Source of the DNA: JALHOP01 sp964484195
GTDB taxonomy: Bacteria; Myxococcota; XYA12-FULL-58-9; JALHOP01
Assembly: GCA_964484195.1 (NCBI GenBank)
Contig: CAZAER010000001.1
Location: 124,001 to 188,000, forward strand
Direction: 5' to 3'
DNA: 64,000 bases
How positions within the stretch are numbered: the first letter of the stretch is position 1; every line of letters starts with the position of its first letter. Position numbers and translations under genes: made by a program. The notes beneath the pieces are model-generated. The model made no database searches. It saw nothing but the letters and a program-made list of their open reading frames with translations, and had not been told where the DNA came from. Below, piece by piece: positions 16,588 to 26,396 of this stretch.

Positions 16588-19500
16588 TTACAGCGACTTC
16601 CCGACAGTCCCAAGCTCGAGGAACGCGTGGTCCTGCATGACCACGAACGGGCGGTCATCGAACTTCAGGTTGCCGTTGCCGTCGTGCTGCACGATTTGCA
16701 GCGAGCCCATGCCGTAGCCCATCGGTCCACGGCTGTAGTAGTGCGCCTGGAGCTTGTACGGCGCGGCTTTCGCCTTGCCACGGATGGTGAAGCACTCCGG
16801 GCCGTAGCCGGTGGTGACGTCCTCGTAGAGCTCGCCGCCCGAGGGCAGCTCCTGCGAGCTGTAGAAGGCGTGGCCGCCCTGGTTGTCGTAGATGTGGAAG
16901 TCGACGTCGTTGGCGTCGGTCTCCCAAGAGAGAACGAATCGCAATGACGGAGCGGTCTCGCGACGGCCACCAGCGGCGGCGAGACGCTTGTAGATCTCCT
17001 CCTTGCGGTCCGAGGCACTCTTGATCCACGCCTGTGCCGCGATGCCGAGGTCCTCCGCGAGGATTTGATCGACACCTGCGAACCGGCCTTCCGGATAGCG
17101 CTGCTTGTGCGCCTTCTCGAGCACTTCGAAAGCCTTCTCGGCCTGACCGAGCTTGAGCAGGGTATAGGCGAGCAGACGGTGGCTCTGCGGGTGGTCGGGG
17201 CGCTGCTCGACCGCTTTGGCGTACGAGTCGGCGGCGAGCTTCAGCGCTGCCTCGTTCTTCAGGCGCTCGAGACGCTCGCCGGCGAAGCGACGCAGGTCGG
17301 CGCGCGCGGGGAAGAGGTCGATGAGCGAACCGTAAGCGCGGCCGGCCTCGTCGGCCTGGCTGTTTGCCTCGAGCGCTTCGCCCAAGGCGACCAGAGCCAT
17401 GACGTCGCCGGGGCTCGACTGCCACCAGGCGTCGGCCTGCGTGAGCGCCTCTTCCTTCTCCTTGTGACGGATCGAATTCATGATGGTGCGGAACTGTCCC
17501 GTGTACGGATTCACGTGCTCTTGCTTCTGCTGCTCGACGGGGGCGGCGCGCTCCATCGCGACGTCCTGGCGGCGAGGCTCGGCGGGCTCGGGCGACGGCT
17601 GGGGCGGGGGCGGGGGCGGGGGCGGGGCCGCGGGAGCGGCGCGCGACGCGGAAGGAGCCGGCGCGCCGGCCGATTCGCTGGCGAGCTCGCGCATGGGCTG
17701 AGCGGGACGCGGCCGTGCAACGTCCATCTTCTTGTCGGCTTCGCCTTCATCGTCGCGTGCCATGCTCGACTTGGCCGCTGGAGCGGACTCGCCCTTGGCT
17801 TCGTCCATGTCCATGTCGGCAACTCGGCCGCGTGACGATGAGGCGCTGCCGGCGCCGTCCTTGTTGCGCGCATCACCAGGCGCGTCAGCGGTAGGCCGCG
17901 TGTTGGTGTCGGGGAGCTTGGGTTTCTCGGTAGGACGGTTGGTGTTCTTCGCGACGACCGCGGCGCTGCGGCCCTTGACCACGACGGCGCCGTTCTCCAC
18001 GGCGAGGATGCCGGCGAGTGCCTTGCGATCGATGTTGAAACGCACGTAGTCGCGCTGGGTCTCGAGCACGAGCAGCGCGGTCAGCGGACAGAGGACGCGG
18101 TGGGTGGTCGACAGCTTGATGACTTGCTCGTTCAACGCCGCTTTCATGTCCTTGTCGGTGGTGCGCTCTTTTTGATCGAGGAGCTTCTTGATGCGGGCAC
18201 CGACCCAGGCGCGCTCGAGCAACGGTTTCTGAGCGTTGCGCATGGTGCCGGCGGCGATGGGCTTGCCGTCGATGCTCATCGAGAACGGCTTGCCCTCGGC
18301 GAGGTCGGCATAGACCAGCACCTGCTCGCCGGGTTGTACGTTGTCGAGCGTCTCCGGCCACACCCATTCGGCGCCGGGCACGTCGACTTTGATGCCGGAA
18401 CGCGTCTTGTGGTTGAGCTTGGTGGCGATAGCCGTCGTCGGCAGGGCGCCATCGACGACTAGGCCGCCGCCGAAGGTGAGGCGCTGCAAGGCATCGCGGT
18501 CACGGATGCCGCCGACCGCGATGGCGTCGAAACGCTGGGCGCCGGTAGCTTTCGCGGCGTCCGCCAAAGCGTCCAAACCGGCGGTGAGCACGCCATCGGA
18601 GATGAGCAGGCCGCGGCGGTACTTCTTGCCATGTTTGGCGACCTCGGCGAGCGCTTGCTCGAGGTTCGAGGCGCCCAGCGAGCGGCGCTCCTCGAGCTTC
18701 TTCCAATCGATGCTCGAAGCTTTGCCTTCGTCGACGAGCATCGTCGTTTGGTCGTAGGCCCAGACTGCGACGGGCGCGCTGCCGAGCCGCCGCATCAGAT
18801 CTTTGGCCAGTGCCAGATCCGCTGCTTTGCCGAGGGTGCGCGAAGCGCTGGTGTCGATGAGCAGGAAGAGACTGTCGGTCGCGTCTTTCTCGACCTCGGT
18901 CATGGGCGTGACGCGCGCGACCAGCAGGTTGTCGCGACGCAGAGCGACACCGGTCCCACGATTGCCTTCGACCTCGAAGTCTTTCTCGGGAGTGAACGAC
19001 TTTTCGTGGAGCTCGCGCACCTTGTCGCCTTCATTGACGCGGATATCGAGCGCGCCCACTTGCGGCAGGCCGGCGAGGGCGATGCGGTAGGGCTGGTCGA
19101 CCAGCTCTTCGGAGTAGGAGATGATCACTTCTTTCTGACCGCGCGGTGGAATCGGGAAGATGCGCGCCGAGAACTCATTGCCGCCTTGCTGCTCGAGGAG
19201 CGCTGGATCTTGGCGGCGGTGGAGGAAATCTTCGTAGGCGCGGCGCGCGGCCTGGCGCTCGACGACCTCGCCCTCTTGCCACTGGCCATTGGTGAGCATC
19301 GCAAAGCGGCTGATGCTCGCGCGCTCGGGGAGAGTCACTCGGAAGTGACCCTCGATCTGCTGATTGCGCGGGTTGTCGAACACCAGGTGAAGCTCGGTGA
19401 ACGCGAGCGGTGCGTCGATGACCGCGTTGGCGCGGACACTGACGATGTTGAGACCCGTGCCGTCCGAAGCGGTGAGCCCGATGGGGGCGCCGCTCGCGAT

Positions 19501-19677
19501 CTTCACGGGCTGCTCGGTGGTCGGCGTATCCGAGAACGTCCAGACCGCATTGACGTTGTTGCCCGCGGCGACTGCCACGGTCTCACCAGATGGCTGACCG
19601 TCGGCCCGCCCTTCGATGGGAGTGGCGGTGTGTTTCTGGCAGGCAAGGAGCAAAGGGAGGAGCAGAAGAGGTCGCAT
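16588..19677 (-). CDS. VIT / von Willebrand factor A lipoprotein with TPR and C-terminal DUF2135-like domain
   Basis: About 1029 residues, outer-envelope lipoprotein (signal LLLLPLLLAC, start ATG 19677; an ATG at 19704 adds nine residues). Domains in order: VIT domain (about 55-170, with ARRAYEDFL and FPIPPRGQKEVIISY); vWA domain with the MIDAS start DTSAS (about 275-430); a disordered Ser/Pro/Asp-rich linker with an eight-proline run (about 580-710); TPR-like helices; and a C-terminal beta domain with SWETDANDVDFHIYD, as in DUF2135 proteins. Such proteins are seen as surface or periplasmic adhesion or scaffold factors. Function here is inferred from domains only. Confidence 0.85.
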   Translation of the reverse strand: MRPLLLLPLLLACQKHTATPIEGRADGQPSGETVAVAAGNNVNAVWTFSDTPTTEQPVKIASGAPIGLTASDGTGLNIVSVRANAVIDAPLAFTELHLVFDNPRNQQIEGHFRVTLPERASISRFAMLTNGQWQEGEVVERQAARRAYEDFLHRRQDPALLEQQGGNEFSARIFPIPPRGQKEVIISYSEELVDQPYRIALAGLPQVGALDIRVNEGDKVRELHEKSFTPEKDFEVEGNRGTGVALRRDNLLVARVTPMTEVEKDATDSLFLLIDTSASRTLGKAADLALAKDLMRRLGSAPVAVWAYDQTTMLVDEGKASSIDWKKLEERRSLGASNLEQALAEVAKHGKKYRRGLLISDGVLTAGLDALADAAKATGAQRFDAIAVGGIRDRDALQRLTFGGGLVVDGALPTTAIATKLNHKTRSGIKVDVPGAEWVWPETLDNVQPGEQVLVYADLAEGKPFSMSIDGKPIAAGTMRNAQKPLLERAWVGARIKKLLDQKERTTDKDMKAALNEQVIKLSTTHRVLCPLTALLVLETQRDYVRFNIDRKALAGILAVENGAVVVKGRSAAVVAKNTNRPTEKPKLPDTNTRPTADAPGDARNKDGAGSASSSRGRVADMDMDEAKGESAPAAKSSMARDDEGEADKKMDVARPRPAQPMRELASESAGAPAPSASRAAPAAPPPPPPPPQPSPEPAEPRRQDVAMERAAPVEQQKQEHVNPYTGQFRTIMNSIRHKEKEEALTQADAWWQSSPGDVMALVALGEALEANSQADEAGRAYGSLIDLFPARADLRRFAGERLERLKNEAALKLAADSYAKAVEQRPDHPQSHRLLAYTLLKLGQAEKAFEVLEKAHKQRYPEGRFAGVDQILAEDLGIAAQAWIKSASDRKEEIYKRLAAAGGRRETAPSLRFVLSWETDANDVDFHIYDNQGGHAFYSSQELPSGGELYEDVTTGYGPECFTIRGKAKAAPYKLQAHYYSRGPMGYGMGSLQIVQHDGNGNLKFDDRPFVVMQDHAFLELGTVGKSL

Positions 19678-19794
19678 GAGCTGATAGACGGGCGAAGAGG
19701 GCATTTTGGGAACTTCGCGCGCCTTTGGGCGCCGCTCAAGTACCAGGCGCGCTCAACGCCCACATCGACTCACCCCGCCGCCAGTGGCAGAATC

Positions 19795-20442
19795 ATGGGG
19801 ACGCGTCTCCGTTCAGGGGGTGCGCGTGGAGAACCTCTGGGCTCGCGACGATTCACCCGAAGCGCCCCGCGCTGTTCGCAATGCGATCGACTCGCGGTCG
19901 TGTGTGTTTGCCATGACGCACCGCCGATGCGGCTCCGTACGCAGCTGTGCGTCGTCGTCCACTATCGCGAAGCGGGCAAAACGACCAACACCGGGACGGT
20001 CGCGGCGCGCCTGGTCGAGGGCAGCTCCGTCATCGTCCACAGTCAGGCGTATCAACCAGCGCCCGAGCCCGACTTCACCGGGCGACGTCCCCTCGTTCTC
20101 TTTCCGAGTGAAGAGGCCGAGGTGCTGACCCCGGAACATGGCCGCGAGCAGCCAGTGACCCTGGTAGTTCCCGACGGGAGCTGGTCGCAAGCCCGGCGCA
20201 TGCATCGCCGCGTCGGTTGGATGAGCAAGCTCGCGCACGTGACCTTACCCCCGAGCGATCGGCGAACCGCGTATTTGCTTCGGCGCTCGGACCGCGAAGG
20301 TGGCCTTGCCACCATGGAAGCCATCGCGCGGGCCTTGGGAATCCTCGAGGGCGAGCACGTCGAGAACGAGATCGAGCGCGTCTTTGGTCTGCTCGTGACC
20401 CGCACCCTGGCAGCGCGTGGAACCCCGCTGGTGAATGGGTAG
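19795..20442 (+). CDS. DTW-domain tRNA-uridine aminocarboxypropyltransferase-like protein
   Basis: 215 residues. The family (TapT/YfiP, PF03942) transfers a 3-amino-3-carboxypropyl group from SAM to U47 of tRNA. The N-terminal CSQCDRLAVVCVC provides the paired zinc-binding cysteines, and the name-giving motif is present as PDGSWSQARRM (D-x-S-W instead of D-x-T-W). LPPSDRRTAYLLRRSDREGGLATMEA is the conserved C-terminal block, with LRR and the STxE-like ATMEA segment. Start ATG 19795; upstream open frame is antisense to the VIT/vWA gene. Confidence 0.88.
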   Translation: MGTRLRSGGARGEPLGSRRFTRSAPRCSQCDRLAVVCVCHDAPPMRLRTQLCVVVHYREAGKTTNTGTVAARLVEGSSVIVHSQAYQPAPEPDFTGRRPLVLFPSEEAEVLTPEHGREQPVTLVVPDGSWSQARRMHRRVGWMSKLAHVTLPPSDRRTAYLLRRSDREGGLATMEAIARALGILEGEHVENEIERVFGLLVTRTLAARGTPLVNG

Positions 20443-20480
20443 TCGACACCCAGCTCGGGCGTGATTATTAAAGCACCCGC

Positions 20481-23400
20481 GTGACCTCCAGCCTCCCGAT
20501 ACGCCGGGCCGCGAACGATTCGATGAGCAGCCTCGTCGCCGCCTACGACTGGTCACGGACAGCCCTGGGCCCGATGGAGCAGTGGCCTCAGAGCTTGAAG
20601 ACCATGGTCCGCTTCATGCTCGATTCCCGCTATTCCATGTGGATGGGGTGGGGGCCGGACCTCACGTTCTTCTACAACGACGCTTACGCGCGCGACACCC
20701 TCGGTGCGAAGCACCCCTGGGCGCTTGGTCGGCGGACCGACGAGGTCTGGGCCGAGATCTGGAAAGACGTGAGCCCTCGCATCGAGCAAGTGCTCCAGCG
20801 CGGCGAGGCGACTTGGGATGAGGGCTTGATGCTCTTCCTCGAGCGCAGCGGCTATTCGGAAGAGACCTACCACACGTTTTCGTACAGTCCGATCTACGGC
20901 GACGACAACGCTATAGCGGGCATGTTCTGTGTCGTCACCGAGGAGACCCAGCGCGTCATTTCCGAGCGGCGCGTGGGTATCTTGAGAGATGTCGCGGCCT
21001 CGTTGACCACGGCAAAGACGGAGAGCGAGGTGCATTCCGCCGCCGTCCGCGGCGTCGATGCACGCACGCTGCCTTTCACTCTGACGTTCATTGGCGACCA
21101 AGCCGTCTCGCGGAGCGGGCTCACCGAGGGGACGGACCCAGCCATGTCGCGAGCCGCGTCGTGGCCGCTCGCCGAGGTCGTCGCAAGCCGCGCGCCGGTG
21201 CTCGTCGACGATCTGGCCAAACGGTTCACGTCGGTGCCCTGCGGTGCTTGGACGCGACCGTCCACGCAGGCGCTCCTGTTGCCGATCATGCAGCCCGGCC
21301 AGGAGCCGAGTGGTGTATTCGTCGCGGGCATCAATCCGCACCGCCATCTCGATGAGAGCTATCGCGGGTTCCTCGACCTTTTGGTCGGGCAAATCGCCGC
21401 GGCTTTGACGACCGTTCGCAGCTTCCAGGAAGAGCGTGAGCGCGCCGAAGCTTTGGCCGCGCTCGACCATGCGAAGACCACGTTCTTCAGCAACGTGAGC
21501 CACGAGCTGCGCACACCTCTGACGCTCATGCTCGGTCCGCTGGAAGACGCGCTACGCGACGACGGCGCCAGAGGGCCACAACGTGAGCGCCTCGACATCG
21601 CGCATCGCAACGCCCTGCGCCTGCTCAAGCTCGTCAACTCACTGCTCGATTTCTCGCGCATCGAAGCTGGGCGCGTTCAGGCCAGCTTCCAGCCGACGGA
21701 TCTTGCGAAGCTGACGAACGACCTCGCAAGCGTGTTCCGCTCGGCCATCGAGCGCGCAGGAATGACGTTTACCGTCGACGTGAGCACCATCGGCGAACCG
21801 GTCTACGTGGACCGGGACATGTGGGAGAAGGTCGTGCTCAACCTGCTCTCGAACGCGTTCAAGTATACGCTCGCGGGCGGCATCGACCTGACCTTGCGGC
21901 GCGCCGGCGGTGAGGCCGAGCTTCGCGTCCGCGATACCGGACTGGGGATTCCCGCCGAAGAGCTGCCGCAGCTGTTCCAGCGCTTTCACCGCGTCGAGGG
22001 TGCTCGGGGCCGCACCCAAGAGGGGACGGGGATCGGGCTCGCTCTGGTGAACGAGCTCGTTCGTCTGCACGGCGGCCGCATCCACGTCGACAGTGTTCAT
22101 GGCAAGGGGAGCACCTTCGCCGTCTTGCTACCGTTGGGTACGGCACATCTGCCAGCGGCCCGCATCAAGGCCGAGAGCAATTTGCCGTCGACCGCGGTGA
22201 CTGCCTCGGCGTATGTCGAGGAGGCCCTGCGGTGGTTGCCCGACCAGGACGCACCCCCAGGGGTCGGCGAAGAAGCCGCGGTGTCGGAGCTGCTCGGTCC
22301 CCAGGCACGCACCCGTGGCGCACGCGTCATCGTCGCCGACGACAACGCCGACATGCGCGCGTATCTTTCGCGTTTGTTGCAGCCTTTTTGGTCGGTGGAG
22401 GCGGTTCAAGATGGTGAGGCGGCCTTCGCCGCGGCCGTGGCGCAACGTCCCGACCTCGTCCTCACCGATGTGATGATGCCGGGCCTCGACGGCTTTGGCC
22501 TGCTCGAGAAGCTGCGCGCCAATCCGGCTCTGCGTGACGTGCCAGTCATCATGCTGTCGGCGCGCGCAGGTGAAGAGTCGCGAGTCGAGGGCATGCACGC
22601 CGGCGCCGACGACTATCTAGTGAAGCCGTTCAGTAGCCGCGAGCTGATCGCGCGTGTCGGAGCGCATCTCGAGCTGGCGCGGGTGCGAAACGAGCACGAG
22701 GCGGCTATCGCGGACGCGCGTCGCCGCACCGACGCGGCCCTGCTCGCCGCTGACGTCGGCACGTATTATTGGCCCTTGGGCTCCGACCGCGTTTTCGGAG
22801 ACAGCAACTACGCGCGCATCATGGGTGTCGAGCTCGATAGCGCGGGCTCGGTGGCGCTCGACGTGGTGCGCCGACGCCTGCACGAAGACCACCGCGCCAA
22901 GTCGCTGGAGTCCGAGCGCACGAGCTCCACTCCCGACCCGCAGCTCGAGATCGAGTATCGCTTGGTGCTCGACGACGGCACTGAGCGCTGGATCATCGCG
23001 CGCGCGCGGATCGAGCATGACCGCGATGGCGTACCCGTGGGGCGTGGCGGCGTGGTCGTCGACGTTACCGAGCGCAAACGCGCCGAAGAACGGCTGCTCG
23101 AAGCGGAACGCGAGGCACGGCTCGATGCCGAGCGTGTCGGGCGCATGAAAGACGAGTTTCTCGCGACGCTGTCGCACGAGCTGCGCACGCCGCTGAACGC
23201 CATGCTCGGTTGGACCCAGCTCCTGCGTCGCCGCCGCAGTCCCGAAAACATCGACGAAGGGCTCGATGTCATCGAGCGGAACGCGCGCACGCAAGCCCAG
23301 CTCATCGAAGATCTCCTCGACATGAGCCGGATCGTCGCCGGCAAGATCCGTCTGGATGTCCAACGCGTGGATCTCTCGGAGGTGATAGCCGCCGCTCTCG

Positions 23401-24281
23401 ACGTCGTGCGCCCGGCAGCCGAGGCGAAAGGCGTTCGCTTGGTGCAAACGCTCGACCCGCAGGCTGGGCCCGTCAGCGGCGATCCGGGTCGCCTGCAGCA
23501 GATTCTCTGGAACCTCTTGAGTAACGCCGTGAAGTTCACGCCGCGGCACGGACGCGTTCACGTCGTGCTCGAGCGGGTGGCGAGCCACGTAGAGCTTTCG
23601 GTTGCCGATACGGGACAGGGCATCGGCGCGGCGTTCCTGCCACACGTCTTCGAGCGGTTTCGTCAGGAGGACGGCACCGCCGGCCGTGCGCACGGCGGCC
23701 TTGGTCTCGGGCTCGCCATCGTCAAGCAGCTGGTCGAGCTGCACGGTGGCCAAGTGAACGTCACGAGCGCGGGCGAAAGCCAAGGCGCGACGTTCGTAGT
23801 CAGCCTACCGATCGCGCCCCTGAAACCAGTCGCTGATTCGGCCGACGTGCAGCGGGCTGCTTCGCCAGCGGTGCACAGTGTCGTCGATGGCGGACCGTCG
23901 CTAGCCCGCCTGAAGGTCCTCGTGGTCGATGACGACCGTGATGCACGCGACATCCTGCGCTACATGCTCGAAGAGTGCGGTGCCGACGTCATCACCGCCG
24001 AAAACGCAGGCGAAGCGCTCATCGCCTTGCGTGTCGAGCGGCCTGACCTCCTGCTCTCCGACATCGGCATGCCGGGCGTCGATGGTTACGAGCTCATGCG
24101 GCGTATCCGCCAGCTCGGGCCGGAAGAAGGTGGCCGCGTCCCGGCGGTGGCGATCAGCGCCTTTGCGCGTTCCGAAGATCGGCGGCGGGCGCTCATGGCC
24201 GGATATCAGATGCACCTTTCGAAGCCGGTCGAGCCGGCGGAGCTAAGGGCCGTCTGCGCGAGCCTCGCGGACCGCAACTAG
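20481..24281 (+). CDS. Hybrid sensor histidine kinase with two kinase cores and two receiver domains
   Basis: 1266 residues, no transmembrane segment, so a cytosolic sensor. Order: PAS-like (about 15-160), GAF-like (170-310), HisKA with NVSHELRTPLTL (His about 340), HATPase_c, receiver with LTDVMMPG (Asp about 662), PAS (about 750-880, followed by TERKRAEERL), second HisKA with TLSHELRTPLNA (His about 898), second HATPase_c, and a terminal receiver with LSDIGMPG (Asp about 1193). Phosphoacceptor residues look intact in all four. Start GTG 20481; ATG 20523 is an alternative. No separate response regulator or output gene is adjacent, so its partner must be elsewhere. Convergent with the hydrolase gene by 4 bp. 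Confidence 0.92.
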   Translation: MTSSLPIRRAANDSMSSLVAAYDWSRTALGPMEQWPQSLKTMVRFMLDSRYSMWMGWGPDLTFFYNDAYARDTLGAKHPWALGRRTDEVWAEIWKDVSPRIEQVLQRGEATWDEGLMLFLERSGYSEETYHTFSYSPIYGDDNAIAGMFCVVTEETQRVISERRVGILRDVAASLTTAKTESEVHSAAVRGVDARTLPFTLTFIGDQAVSRSGLTEGTDPAMSRAASWPLAEVVASRAPVLVDDLAKRFTSVPCGAWTRPSTQALLLPIMQPGQEPSGVFVAGINPHRHLDESYRGFLDLLVGQIAAALTTVRSFQEERERAEALAALDHAKTTFFSNVSHELRTPLTLMLGPLEDALRDDGARGPQRERLDIAHRNALRLLKLVNSLLDFSRIEAGRVQASFQPTDLAKLTNDLASVFRSAIERAGMTFTVDVSTIGEPVYVDRDMWEKVVLNLLSNAFKYTLAGGIDLTLRRAGGEAELRVRDTGLGIPAEELPQLFQRFHRVEGARGRTQEGTGIGLALVNELVRLHGGRIHVDSVHGKGSTFAVLLPLGTAHLPAARIKAESNLPSTAVTASAYVEEALRWLPDQDAPPGVGEEAAVSELLGPQARTRGARVIVADDNADMRAYLSRLLQPFWSVEAVQDGEAAFAAAVAQRPDLVLTDVMMPGLDGFGLLEKLRANPALRDVPVIMLSARAGEESRVEGMHAGADDYLVKPFSSRELIARVGAHLELARVRNEHEAAIADARRRTDAALLAADVGTYYWPLGSDRVFGDSNYARIMGVELDSAGSVALDVVRRRLHEDHRAKSLESERTSSTPDPQLEIEYRLVLDDGTERWIIARARIEHDRDGVPVGRGGVVVDVTERKRAEERLLEAEREARLDAERVGRMKDEFLATLSHELRTPLNAMLGWTQLLRRRRSPENIDEGLDVIERNARTQAQLIEDLLDMSRIVAGKIRLDVQRVDLSEVIAAALDVVRPAAEAKGVRLVQTLDPQAGPVSGDPGRLQQILWNLLSNAVKFTPRHGRVHVVLERVASHVELSVADTGQGIGAAFLPHVFERFRQEDGTAGRAHGGLGLGLAIVKQLVELHGGQVNVTSAGESQGATFVVSLPIAPLKPVADSADVQRAASPAVHSVVDGGPSLARLKVLVVDDDRDARDILRYMLEECGADVITAENAGEALIALRVERPDLLLSDIGMPGVDGYELMRRIRQLGPEEGGRVPAVAISAFARSEDRRRALMAGYQMHLSKPVEPAELRAVCASLADRN

Positions 24282-24853
24282 ACGCGCCCGTCGATACGCG
24301 CGCGTTCGCCGAGGCACCAGTCGAGCACCTGCGGCCAAGGGCCGAAGCCAGCGGCGACGTTGATGTGTCCCGCGGTATCCTCGAGGACGTCGCATGGGAT
24401 ACCGAGAGGCTCCGCGTACGCGATAGCGGCAGGCGATGCGCAGTAGGGGTCGGCGTTGGTGCATACCATGCGGGTCAGCGTCGCTGCGCGCGCCACCGCT
24501 TGGCGATCGATCACGACGTTGCTGAAGCTCTGGAGACCGAGGCTCGACAGCTCCGGTCGACCAGGCGGTGCGACGAGGAGAACGCGGCGGGGGATGGGAG
24601 GGATAATCCCGGTCGCAACGCAATCGAGCCACGCCAGGCAGCCGAGAGAGTGGCAAACGACGACATCGGGTCGCGCGGTGAGTGCCTGTCGGACGCGTGC
24701 GCTCCAGGCGAGACGCTCGGGGGCATCACGATCGGGGAGATCGGGAAAGGTGACCGCGCGGTCTTCGCTGCGCAGCGCTTCCACGAGCCAGCTCTGCCAG
24801 TGCGGCGGCGCCGACCCCATCCACCCGTGGACAACGAGAAACGACTCGCGCAT
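24278..24853 (-). CDS. RBBP9/YdeN-type serine hydrolase
   Basis: 191-residue single-domain alpha/beta hydrolase (PF06821). FLVVHGWMGSAPPHWQSWL is the family N-terminus, VVCHSLGC holds the nucleophile Ser in H-S-L-G, and DTAGHIN near the end carries the catalytic His. Cytosolic. Precise substrate unknown; relatives are small esterases or serine hydrolases. Follows the next orphan gene by 4 bp, probably one transcript. Confidence 0.88.
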   Translation of the reverse strand: MRESFLVVHGWMGSAPPHWQSWLVEALRSEDRAVTFPDLPDRDAPERLAWSARVRQALTARPDVVVCHSLGCLAWLDCVATGIIPPIPRRVLLVAPPGRPELSSLGLQSFSNVVIDRQAVARAATLTRMVCTNADPYCASPAAIAYAEPLGIPCDVLEDTAGHINVAAGFGPWPQVLDWCLGERARIDGRV

Positions 24854-24857
24854 CCGA

Positions 24858-25613
24858 CTAGTCGCGCGTCCCGAACGCTTGTGACCAGGTCGGGTAGAAG
24901 TTGGTGTCGACGGGTCCGAGCGGGCAGCGCTTCGTGGACAGCGCCTGGAAGCCTACGTCTTCCATGAAGTGGAGGGTGGCTTTGATGGCTCTTCGGCCGA
25001 GCAAATAGGGCATGCGAAGTTGGCCGCGCGCGACGTCGAAGATCTCGCTCCCCGCGGTCACACCGCTGGCGACGCAGAGCATGACCAAGGCGCCGAAGTG
25101 GCGGAAGCGGTCGCGGGTTTCGGCGCTGCCGTCGACGTTGCGGATGCGATCGACCAACGCCTTGCCTGCCTTGGTGTCGCCGTCCAAAGCGGCTTCGGCG
25201 CGCCTCGCATAAGGTTGGATCTCGGCGACTGCTGGCGAGCGCTCGCGTGTGCTCAGCACCTCGAGCGGGTGCGCCTTGAGGAGCTGCTCCGCGAGGTCGG
25301 TGTGGACCTTGTCCGACTCGGTCGAACGAATGAGCTTGTCCGCGACAGCGAACAGCTTGCGGTTGCTGGCGACCAGCTCGTGCAGCGACGACCCTTGGGC
25401 GACGTAGCCGCGCAGATGGTCGATGGCTCCCTGGCCCTCGACACCCATGGGATGCCCGCGTCGCAACGCGCCGACGATGCGCGAGTGGACCGTGAGGTTC
25501 ACCGTGAGGATCTGCTCCTCCTGACCGATGACCGTGACGACCCGTTGGCACGTGAATCCCTGAATCGTTTGCAGGGCGCGGATTGCCTGCGTATCGGAAA
25601 CCGCTGGACGCAT
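24858..25613 (-). CDS. Leaderless protein of unknown function
   Basis: 251 residues, no family recognised. Mixed alpha/beta N-terminus (VVTVIGQEEQILTVNLTVHS) and a helical remainder rich in Arg and Ala; one moderately hydrophobic stretch around LVMLCVASGVTAGSEIF. No signal peptide and no catalytic pattern I recognise. Start ATG 25613. Four bases separate it from the downstream hydrolase, suggesting co-expression. Confidence 0.65.
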   Translation of the reverse strand: MRPAVSDTQAIRALQTIQGFTCQRVVTVIGQEEQILTVNLTVHSRIVGALRRGHPMGVEGQGAIDHLRGYVAQGSSLHELVASNRKLFAVADKLIRSTESDKVHTDLAEQLLKAHPLEVLSTRERSPAVAEIQPYARRAEAALDGDTKAGKALVDRIRNVDGSAETRDRFRHFGALVMLCVASGVTAGSEIFDVARGQLRMPYLLGRRAIKATLHFMEDVGFQALSTKRCPLGPVDTNFYPTWSQAFGTRD

Positions 25614-25697
25614 CGCTGGACCACACCTCGTGCTTGCGGTGATGATCCCTATGGATGACGCAGCGCGCGTGGCTGACTTTTCGCGCCTGTCAGGTCG

Positions 25698-26396
25698 TCA
25701 GCGCGGCGGTCCCGAGCTCCGCTCGAGGTGAATGAGCGCGATTGTCATGAGGAAAACGGCGACGATCAGCACCGTCGCGATGGCCGCGCTGAGCCAGGTC
25801 CGGCGATACGCGACGACGAAGCGCTGCCAACTCGCGGGGTTCGGGGCAGCGGCGAAGCCCGCGAGCGCAGGGAGCTGCAGCGCGGCGAGGGCGCCGGCGA
25901 CAAGATGCCAGGAGCCGAGCCCTAGGCTCGTGAGCTGAACCAAGCCCTCGAGGCGCTGGCGAAAAACCTCCTCGGCGCGCGCCGCGACGACGAACGCCGT
26001 GGCCGCGAGCAGCAGCGAGGCGAGCACGAAAACGCGGAGCACGCGGACTATGGCGCGGGCCTCGTCGCTCTCGCTGGCCACGACAGCTGCTGCGCCGAGA
26101 GGCAGGACGGCGACCCCGAGCGGCAGGAACGAAACACCGTAAGCCGCGAGCAATGACAGCAACAGGTAACGATAGCGCGTGAGCATGACCGTCGGCTCGG
26201 TCGCTCGCGCCATTCTCCAGGCCGCGGCGCCGACCACGGTGTAAGCGATAGCGGCAACGAAGACGAACGGCCCTGTTAGCGCTGGGAAGCGATCTATGGA
26301 GGCGCGATCGAAGACCGCGGTCATCGCCAGCGCAAAACCGAAGAGCATCGCAGCGATGGCAACGATACGCGCCGCTTTGGCGGACACAGGCTCCAT
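25698..26396 (-). CDS. Polytopic inner-membrane protein of unknown function
   Basis: 232 residues with about six hydrophobic segments (for example IVAIAAMLFGFALAMTAVF, FVFVAAIAYTVVGAAAW, LLLSLLAAYGVSFLPLGVAV, VLRVFVLASLLLAATAFVV, and a final IATVLIVAVFLMTIALI). No transporter signature recognised. Its start codon shares a base with the stop of the upstream GH15-like gene (TGATG), so the two are translationally coupled and may work together at the envelope. Confidence 0.72.
   Translation of the reverse strand: MEPVSAKAARIVAIAAMLFGFALAMTAVFDRASIDRFPALTGPFVFVAAIAYTVVGAAAWRMARATEPTVMLTRYRYLLLSLLAAYGVSFLPLGVAVLPLGAAAVVASESDEARAIVRVLRVFVLASLLLAATAFVVAARAEEVFRQRLEGLVQLTSLGLGSWHLVAGALAALQLPALAGFAAAPNPASWQRFVVAYRRTWLSAAIATVLIVAVFLMTIALIHLERSSGPPR

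Noticed and set aside
17586..17630. GGGGGC repeats as a G-quadruplex element
   Set aside because: They simply encode the polyproline linker of the VIT/vWA protein; there is no independent evidence for a structural role.
18631..19794. Upstream extension of the DTW gene
   Set aside because: It is antisense to the VIT/vWA lipoprotein gene. The DTW homology starts after 19795.
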